From positions 160,629-224,628 of the forward strand of contig NW_003314386.1 in assembly GCF_000143415.4 (NCBI RefSeq): a stretch of DNA of 64,000 nucleotides. Reading direction: 5' to 3'. The DNA comes from Selaginella moellendorffii. Lineage: Eukaryota; Streptophyta; Lycopodiopsida; Selaginellales; Selaginellaceae. Shown here in pieces: positions 54,840 to 64,000 of the stretch. How positions within the stretch are numbered: the stretch's first letter is position 1; each line of letters opens with the position of its first letter. The notes beneath the pieces are model-generated. The model was not told where the DNA came from. It searched no databases and saw only the letters and a list, made by a program, of their open reading frames with translations. The position numbers and the translations under genes are program-made.

Positions 54840-56530
54840 ACGACTCTTTATTGACTTTGACTGTGGTCCACTTGAATATCAGGAATTTTATTATTTAAAC
54901 CGTTATTGCAATATTATTTATTAAGTAGAGAATAGTAGTAACATAAATGTAATTAGGGCAAATCTAAAACTCATCGATTTTTGTTGGTTTGCTCAAGCAA
55001 ACTTATAGAGGGACTGGGATGGTAGTGGATATACCTAGAATATGCTTGAATATTTTAGAATATTCTACCATCTAACGGTTGTTATTCATTTAGATTAATT
55101 TTGTATTTATAATTTATAAACATGTTTATAATTTATAAACTTTCTTAAACCTTTTCTAGTATATTATTTTTTATTCTACCATCTAACGGTTGATATGCAA
55201 TAAAATTAATCTTGTATATATAAATTACAAACATGCTTATAATTATAAACTTGATTTGATCAATTGGATTAATAAGTAATAATAACACTAGTATTAAGCA
55301 AACCAAGCGTTGCTACATGCAACGCGTAGCAATTTATTTTCTTATCGTACAGAATCAACTATATTTATAATCTTCTTGTGGAAAATTATCTTAATATTCT
55401 TAAGGGCAATTATTTATATATATTCAAGTTTTATTCCTTTTATATTTTTATGCATATTAATTTTATCAAAACATATATTAATATGTTCAAGAAAAGAGTA
55501 TCTTTGACAATGTTATCTTAAATTTGTTTTGAACTAATTCAAATTTTACTATCTTAATTTATCTATTCTAATCAAAAATAAATTTATTTTATTTATTTTT
55601 ATATAGTTTTTAAGTGAATAGTTTATCAGAATGGTTACCAAAAATATAAATTTCACATTGTTACAATATATAAAAACATCTAAAATTGAAAAATTATTTA
55701 TTTAAGAAAAATTAAATAAGACACCTAGTAGAAATGAGGCAAATTGGGGAGATTGAATAGATTTAGATAAATCTCTAAATAAGCAAAGAGATGGCAAAAG
55801 TTCAGAATAATACTCCAAGATATTAAGAGATGGTAACCATTATAAACATGAAAATAATCTTAAAATGAAAGGGCAACGATGGAATGATGGAGGTTAAATT
55901 AAGCTTCACCCTTTTAATAATCATGACTTAGAAATAAATTTTTATCTTCTTTAAAAAGTAGAAAGTGTTCTTTAAGAGGAATTTCTTTATAACTTGCAAA
56001 CAACCACAGTTCAATAATGTTCCCGAGCTTGTAAGAGAAATTTAAATGTGTTCAAAGAAGTTTTGAAATGTCTGGAGAGGATTCCAAATTTATCCTTTCT
56101 CTTTAGTGTTTGTATGAAGGGAACCTTAGAGTTCTAATTAGCTATGGAAACACAATGATCCTGAAAATCTTAAAAGAGTTCTTCAGTGAGTGAGTGATCA
56201 GGAGCAAGTTCTAGTGCAAGAAAGACTTCGTTACATTCTTGGGCAAGCTAACTTGAAAAATCTTGGTGTGCATTGCACACAGCCATAGACCAACCGTGTT
56301 TCCAAGTATGTTTGAGAACAAAGTAGTATGTAAGAGAAGATTTTTGTTACAGTCTAGAAGTTAGGAGTAGCAAAGATTCATCATCTCTCAAGTTGGTGAG
56401 CAGCATTCCTACTACAAGAAGGAAGGCCCCAAGAGCTGCAATTGGCAAATTAGACAAACTCAGGAGCAGCTAGGGCAAGAAGAGGAAAAAGAGCTACGAG
56501 CAACAGCTCAAGCCAGACACATTTATCAAC
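54840..56530. other. AT-rich intergenic DNA
   Basis: No supported gene. It contains a tandem pair of ~80-bp units (55061-55142 and 55172-55252) sharing TATTCTACCATCTAACGGTT and the following TATAA/TAAAC stretch. The part from 56000 to 56460 has more balanced composition but only broken frames. Confidence 0.5.
55061..55252. repeat. Tandem duplication of an ~80-bp AT-rich unit
   Basis: Units at 55061-55142 and 55172-55252 share TATTCTACCATCTAACGGTT, then TTAAT.TTGTAT and ACATG.TTATAAT words, with a spacer between them. Confidence 0.7.
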
Positions 56531-56539
56531 TCTGATGTG

Positions 56540-56667
56540 CCACGTGGATTAGAACCGACTTGGATTGTTGGCACCCAGTAAGTCAGCCGATTTGGCACGT
56601 TCCCCTACTGGCACGTGTCGAAACACTTGGCAGCCTAGAAACAGCCCATACGTATCCTCTTTATAAA
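56540..56667 (+). promoter_or_regulatory. ABA-type promoter of the LEA-like gene: two ABRE/G-boxes and a TATA box
   Basis: CCACGTGG at 56540-56547 and GCACGTGTC at 56611-56619 both contain the ACGTG core bound by bZIP ABF/ABI5 factors, and two ABREs close together are typical of ABA- and desiccation-induced genes. TATAAA lies at 56662-56667, 53 bases before the ATG. Confidence 0.6.
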
Positions 56668-56714
56668 GGCCGAGCCCAGACGAGTCCCTTCACACGGTTT
56701 TCTCTGTTTTAGAG

Positions 56715-57080
56715 ATGGAAGAAGGCGGTAGTCTCGCCAAGCGCGAGGAAGACAACCAGAAATTCCCAGTGACGATAGGAGCGATCGCAGGCAAGGCCCC
56801 CGATGTGGAGGATTCGTTTCTAGTGCAGGATATGACCGCTGACGCGGGCAAGGAGCAAGCAGCGGCGCATGGAAAGCAGCCGACGAGTGCGATGCCCGAG
56901 AGCACTCACAACGCCGAGGAGTCTGTCAAGGATGCCAAGGACTCCGCCTCCCAGAAAGTCGAGGATGCCAAGAGCTCCGCCTCCGAGAGCGTCGAGGGTG
57001 CCAAGGACACTGTCAAGGGTGCCGCCGACCATGTCAAGGAGGGTTCCAAAGCGACATTTGAGTCTGGAAAGGATAAGTGA
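56715..57080 (+). CDS. Small LEA-like hydrophilic protein
   Basis: A single-exon frame of 121 residues. From residue ~70 it consists of imperfect 11-residue repeats rich in Ala, Lys, Glu, Asp and Ser (VKDAKDSASQK, VEDAKSSASES, VEGAKDTVKGA), the pattern of group 3/4 late-embryogenesis-abundant proteins, which fold into amphipathic helices on drying and protect membranes and proteins. The N-terminal part (VTIGAIAGKAP...) weakly recalls the SMP/LEA_5 motif but is not conclusive. There is no signal peptide, so it is probably cytosolic. The upstream ABREs agree with a stress or spore-maturation role. It is convergent with PEX6, with about 157 bp between the stops. Confidence 0.78.
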   Translation: MEEGGSLAKREEDNQKFPVTIGAIAGKAPDVEDSFLVQDMTADAGKEQAAAHGKQPTSAMPESTHNAEESVKDAKDSASQKVEDAKSSASESVEGAKDTVKGAADHVKEGSKATFESGKDK

Positions 57081-57237
57081 GGAGAGTCTTCTTTTTTGTT
57101 CTTCCACTTGCATTTGAAACGAAAAAGAACGTACCCAGTGGTTTAACTCCCTGCTTCCTTCTCCTCCAGTTAGCTGATTTGATTGTCTGATGCGTCGATG
57201 ATCTCACTCAGACGTGCGCTGTGACGTCTCTCCGATG

Positions 57238-60597
<3,360 letters not shown>

Positions 60598-60603
60598 GGC
60601 GAT

Positions 60604-60665
60604 AAACCCTAAAATATTTCCCAGTGGCCAGTGATCGAAGCAATTGGACCATGGGCCATGGCCCA
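60604..60665 (-). promoter_or_regulatory. Telo-box and two site II elements at the PEX6 start
   Basis: AAACCCTAA (plus strand 60604-60612) lies seven bases before the start codon on the minus strand. TGGGCC at 60652-60657 and GGCCCA at 60660-60665 form an inverted site II pair. Telo-box plus site II is a known combination in plant housekeeping promoters active in dividing cells. Confidence 0.5.
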
Positions 60666-60752
60666 AAATTTTCATATTTAGTAAAACAATGCTATGTACA
60701 GTGTGAGGAGGGAAATCGAGAACAAGCAAAGAAATCACAGGAGAGCGATCAA

Positions 60753-61475
60753 TCAGCAAGCGGGGACCATGGACCAATTCTCGTCCTCGCGGATTTCGTC
60801 CACGAATTCATACTCCTCGTCTTCGTCCACCTCTCGATCATCCGAGGCCGAGGAGAACGATTCCCAGCTCCATCCGCCGTCGCCATCGCTTGACACGTCC
60901 TCGACTCCAGTGAGATCCCCGCAGAGATTGTCAATCTCGGGGGCAAATTCGCCCCCAATCTCCTCCTCAATCGCGGTCCCCTGCCGGGCTAGGGTATCAT
61001 CGCCATCCTCCGATACAATCTCCGGCAGGGAAGCGTCGTCCTCCTCGAAATCCCCCTCAAAATCCTCGGAATCCTCCTCAAATTCCTGGTATTCCTGGAA
61101 TTCCTCCACCGCCTCAACGATGGGCGCCTTGGATTTCTTGCCCAGCGCCGCGGCCGCTTTGTGGCTCTCCAGGAGCGAGAGGGAGAGCGCGATCCCTAGA
61201 TCCTCCTTGTAGCGATCCACATCCAGGGAAACCTTCTTCACGGATTCCCTAGCAAAGGGCGTCCAGTTGTAGAGCCTGTAATCGGCCCCAAGGTCGTGGC
61301 CTTGGGCCTTGCGATTGCCCTTGGACTTGGCCCTGGATTTGCACAGCGGCTGCGTGTGGCGCTCGCCATTCCTGGACGAATTCCGGGGCTTGCTGGGCTT
61401 GGCGTTGATGATTGAGCCCTCCTGATCGTGCCTAGGGCGCTCCCATCCATGCTTCTTGTGGCCGCCCCTTCCCAT
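60753..61475 (-). CDS. Small protein with basic N-terminus and acidic C-terminus, unknown function
   Basis: A single-exon frame of 240 residues from an ATG (MGRGGHKKHGWERP). Residues 1-60 are rich in Lys, Arg, Ser and Gly; residues ~62-115 include a possibly conserved block (YRLYNWTPFARESVKKVSLD); from ~120 on the sequence is strongly acidic (runs of Glu/Asp), ending DENWSMVPAC. I do not recognise the family. It lies upstream of PEX6 on the same strand, with 155 bp between its stop and the PEX6 start. Codon use resembles the neighbouring genes, and the frame is long for the opposite strand to be random, so I take it as real. Confidence 0.65.
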   Translation of the reverse strand: MGRGGHKKHGWERPRHDQEGSIINAKPSKPRNSSRNGERHTQPLCKSRAKSKGNRKAQGHDLGADYRLYNWTPFARESVKKVSLDVDRYKEDLGIALSLSLLESHKAAAALGKKSKAPIVEAVEEFQEYQEFEEDSEDFEGDFEEDDASLPEIVSEDGDDTLARQGTAIEEEIGGEFAPEIDNLCGDLTGVEDVSSDGDGGWSWESFSSASDDREVDEDEEYEFVDEIREDENWSMVPAC

Positions 61476-62484
61476 ACTACCTAAGAACCAAGAATAAACT
61501 GCTTCCGATTTTAGGTTGAGCTCGATTAAATACCAAGAATATCCTTTTGGGAGATATGCTGCCCTTTTCTTGGGGTGGAAGTAAAGTTAGTTCCGTCCAT
61601 TAGTTTATTTTAAGGCTTTGATTTGTTTTGTTAGTTGATGATTATCTCTATATTATGCAAGAGTTGGTGTTGTGCTAGACATAGACGAAACCACTCGTCA
61701 TAGTGTCATGGCAAGACTATAAAAAATACTGAGAACTTAATTCTATTATATAATATATAAAAGTTATATATAATAATCATTGCATGGTGGTTTGTAAAAT
61801 AATATATAAACATATTAAGTATCACTTATCTTAAGTAACAATTCATATCATGTAAACAATCACTAGCAACTTAATATCATAGGAATTATTTAAAAAATTT
61901 AAAATTCATAGATAATAATTTTCAATTTACTTCAATTTACCAAGCTGAAAATTAACATGCAATAATTTGAGAAAACTTTAATTAATTCACAACTACTAAC
62001 CAACATACAATTTATAGTAGACAATATTAATAGCAAATATAGATCTTTTTAGTAATTTTTTTGTTGTCTTCTGCATCACTTGGTTTTTTTTGGAAACATC
62101 CATTAATAATATCTTGAATACTACTATTTTTTAACGTTATTTAAAATATTAATAATACAATACAAGTCATATATAGAATTTTCATGACTAAAAAATATTA
62201 CAAAAGGACAAAAGAAACTTTTAATAATTCATTAAGGTTTAACAATAATATTTTTTAGCCTAAAAACAATTAAAACAAAATAATTCAAGCTAATGCCTAT
62301 ATATATAGGTACAAGTTTTGATCTTCCAAAGAATGCTAAAACCATATCTTCCTTATTAAAATATCCTAGAAGTATATTCCTTTAAAATTTTACTATTTGC
62401 CTTTATTGCCATCCAAAACCTCCTTTGACTATCTATCACCAGGAAAATCCGAGACTTGGAGATGGGTAGGAGAAAGTTCCTCAT
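61476..62484. other. AT-rich intergenic DNA
   Basis: No gene seen. It holds the 18-base word at 61683-61700 that recurs exactly at 6544-6561 upstream of ZW10. The rest is AT-rich without readable protein motifs. Confidence 0.5.
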
Positions 62485-62533
62485 AACAGAGTGGCGCAGT
62501 GCTCATAACCCACAGGTCCCAGGATGCTCTGAT
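62485..62533 (+). pseudogene. Initiator-Met tRNA pseudogene
   Basis: AACAGAGTGGCGCAG, then CTCATAACCCACAGGTCCCA, then GGAT and GCTCTGATA match plant initiator tRNA-Met in order, including the CAT anticodon. About 14 bases are deleted in the D-loop/anticodon-stem 5' half and about 11 in the T-arm, so it cannot fold as a tRNA. Confidence 0.85.
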
Positions 62534-62776
62534 ATTATTTCGAACCAGAAAAATTGCATATTTACCTACACTGCTCTGACATTTTATGATATATTGATCC
62601 TCTCCATCATTTATAGATCATAAAACCAATAAATTCTTGCCTCTGCTATCTACGCTCTTGTTTGTTTTAAACACTTTGAATTTGAGCTTTGTGCTTGATT
62701 AAATAATAATGCTTATAATAATACCTTTGACTTTTGAACAAAAAAAACACATAAAAACTAACAAGTTTATTCAGCA

Positions 62777-62804
62777 TCCCAGTATCGAAACGTGGCTCTG
62801 ATCA
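62777..62804 (+). pseudogene. Initiator-Met tRNA 3'-end fragment
   Basis: TCCCAGTATCGAAACGTGG followed by CTCTGATCA matches the T-arm and acceptor 3' half of plant initiator tRNA-Met with few changes. Confidence 0.7.
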
Positions 62805-62867
62805 GATTTAATTTATATCTAAAAGGCAAGCTTATTTATTTCTTTATTTTTTCATATTAAAGTCCTT

Positions 62868-62885
62868 GTGAAACCGCTCTGATAT
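62868..62885 (+). pseudogene. Second initiator-Met tRNA 3'-end fragment
   Basis: TGAAACCGCTCTGATA matches the last ~18 bases of initiator tRNA-Met with a two-base deletion. A weaker GCTCTGACA occurs near 62569. Confidence 0.45.
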
Positions 62886-63382
62886 ATTGATAGATTTCTG
62901 TTAAAGCTAGAGTTCTAATAATGTGATTGCATGGAGTAAAGACCACTTTGGCAGCGGATGGTGGATCTTGTCAATAGTATGTAAGGTCTCCCAAGCTCAA
63001 CCATTAATCAACAGGCATTGATTGAGCCTAGTTCATCAAGCTCCATAGTTTTAACTATGAAGACTGCTTTAGTGTTGTTTCTAGTGTTTGCTCCTCAAAT
63101 AGAAGGGAGCTCTTGTCTGTGTTGGTGTCCATGATTAATCAGTATCCCTATTCATCAGTCAGCATTCACTCTTGGAAATGTCACAGAGGAGCAAGATATG
63201 CCCATCTCGCCAACATATATCTACACTAATCTTGTTGTGGATCACAACATAAGACCACGAACCATCCTATAATGAAAAGATGGCAAGTGTTTCAGAGCTT
63301 CAATTAAACTCTTGCTCAAACCAAACATTTTCTTTTATGCTTAAGTTAACATAAACCTTTTTCCTCTAGCCTTTTGTCCTTT
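62886..63382. other. Intergenic DNA before the SEC61 gene
   Basis: No coding region is supported in this stretch. It probably holds the upstream regulatory DNA of the gene starting at 63425. Confidence 0.45.
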
Positions 63383-63390
63383 TATAAATA
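63383..63390 (+). promoter_or_regulatory. TATA box of the SEC61-alpha-like gene
   Basis: TATAAATA lies 42 bases before the ATG at 63425, so the leader would be very short (about 10-15 nt). Confidence 0.5.
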
Positions 63391-63424
63391 AGCTACCAAT
63401 CTCGACAAAACCTAATCTTTAGTC

Positions 63425-64000
63425 ATGGCCTTGTCCAAGATGAAAGGATTTGCGGATAGATTGTTTACAGGGGCTACCAGGCTACTCAACATGGAGATCG
63501 ATAGTCCCAAGCTCCCAATTCCGCTAGAGCAGAGGCTTCTAAACACAGGTTTATGTGTTTCTCTCCTCATCGTCAGCAGTAGACTACCAGTGTTTGGCAT
63601 CACCAAATCTCTCAGCGAGAATCCTTATCAGTTACTCACAAATTCAAGCCACGGGACGCTCATGGATTTGGGAATCGCACCGCTCATCACCACAAACATG
63701 GCAGTGCAAGTGATGGCCAGTGGCAAGATTCTAAGCTTCAAGGACACGAAATCCATGAAAATGGTACAAAAGGTTGGGGGGCTGTTCTTGACGCTGGTTT
63801 TGGCAATCATGAACGTTGCTGGTGGGATGTATGGATCGATCGGAGTGATAAGCTCAATCATGGTGGTGCTGCAACTTGTTTCCACAGTTTTGATGATCAT
63901 GTTTCTCGACGAGGTTTTGGAGAAAGGATATGGAGTCGGGACCTCAGCGAGTTCTTTGTTTGCGGCATGCAATGTTGCAGAGAGCTTGATATGGCATTCG
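63425..64000 (+). CDS. SEC61-alpha-like translocon subunit, 5' part only (runs off the window)
   Basis: 192 codons remain open to the window edge. The order matches eukaryotic Sec61-alpha/SecY: a short N-terminal amphipathic part, a PIPLEQRLLNTG segment in place of KVPFREKVIYT, TM1 (SLLIVSSRLPVFGI), the plug-region DLGIAPLITTNMAVQVMAS (family: ELGITPIVTSGLVMQLLAG), GGMYG before TM3, then LDEVLEKGYGVG (family: LDELLQKGYGLG). Sec61-alpha forms the ER protein-conducting channel. The copy is divergent: the family's GSGISLFIATNICE is GTSASSLFAACNVAE here. No intron is seen although nearly all neighbours are intron-rich, so it may be a retrocopy or a specialised paralogue. Confidence 0.85.
   Translation, partial: MALSKMKGFADRLFTGATRLLNMEIDSPKLPIPLEQRLLNTGLCVSLLIVSSRLPVFGITKSLSENPYQLLTNSSHGTLMDLGIAPLITTNMAVQVMASGKILSFKDTKSMKMVQKVGGLFLTLVLAIMNVAGGMYGSIGVISSIMVVLQLVSTVLMIMFLDEVLEKGYGVGTSASSLFAACNVAESLIWHS

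Overview
The window looks like nuclear DNA from a land plant, most likely a lycophyte such as Selaginella. The genes are plant-type: a plasma-membrane H+-ATPase ending in -YTV, an SBP-box factor, a PLS-class PPR protein and a LEA-like protein. Nearly all introns are only about 45-75 bp, and compact gene clusters alternate with AT-rich blocks full of decayed LTR retrotransposons. The species is an inference; no search was run.

Layout. 0.6-5.4 kb: a complete 21-exon H+-ATPase gene (minus strand). 6.7-9.5 kb: an intact 13-exon ZW10 gene, followed by a dead bulb-type (GNA-like) lectin. 10.6-14 kb: a decayed Ty3/gypsy pol region. 14.95-15.05 kb: an assembly gap of 100 N. 15.3-20 kb: a lectin gene with one nonsense codon (A), a decayed ZW10 copy, and an intact lectin gene (B). 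The ZW10-lectin pair is therefore duplicated, and opposite members have decayed. 20.9-41 kb: a retrotransposon block with gypsy fragments in both orientations, plus a 6.5-kb non-autonomous LTR element (25861-32336) that has both LTRs, a tRNA-iMet-type primer site and a near-perfect 5-bp target-site duplication. 41-41.5 kb: a third lectin relic.

Gene-rich right side, 44-64 kb: SBP-box transcription factor (+), PLS-class PPR protein (+), SAPS-domain PP6 regulatory subunit (+), kinase-less LRR receptor-like protein (-), ABA-type LEA-like protein (+), PEX6 AAA-ATPase (-), a small acidic protein of unknown function (-), an AT-rich spacer holding tRNA-iMet relics, and the 5' part of a divergent, so far intronless SEC61-alpha gene (+) that runs off the window.

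The genes do not form a pathway. Several are housekeeping functions (ZW10 in ER-Golgi tethering, PEX6 in peroxisomes, SAPS/PP6 phosphatase, Sec61 translocon), and three have telo-box-like motifs close to their starts. The most unusual material is the small AT-rich, intronless, secreted lectin family. Its members have a GNA-type C-terminal half and an N-terminal half of about 150 residues that I do not recognise, and they sit among retroelement debris beside duplicated ZW10 DNA.
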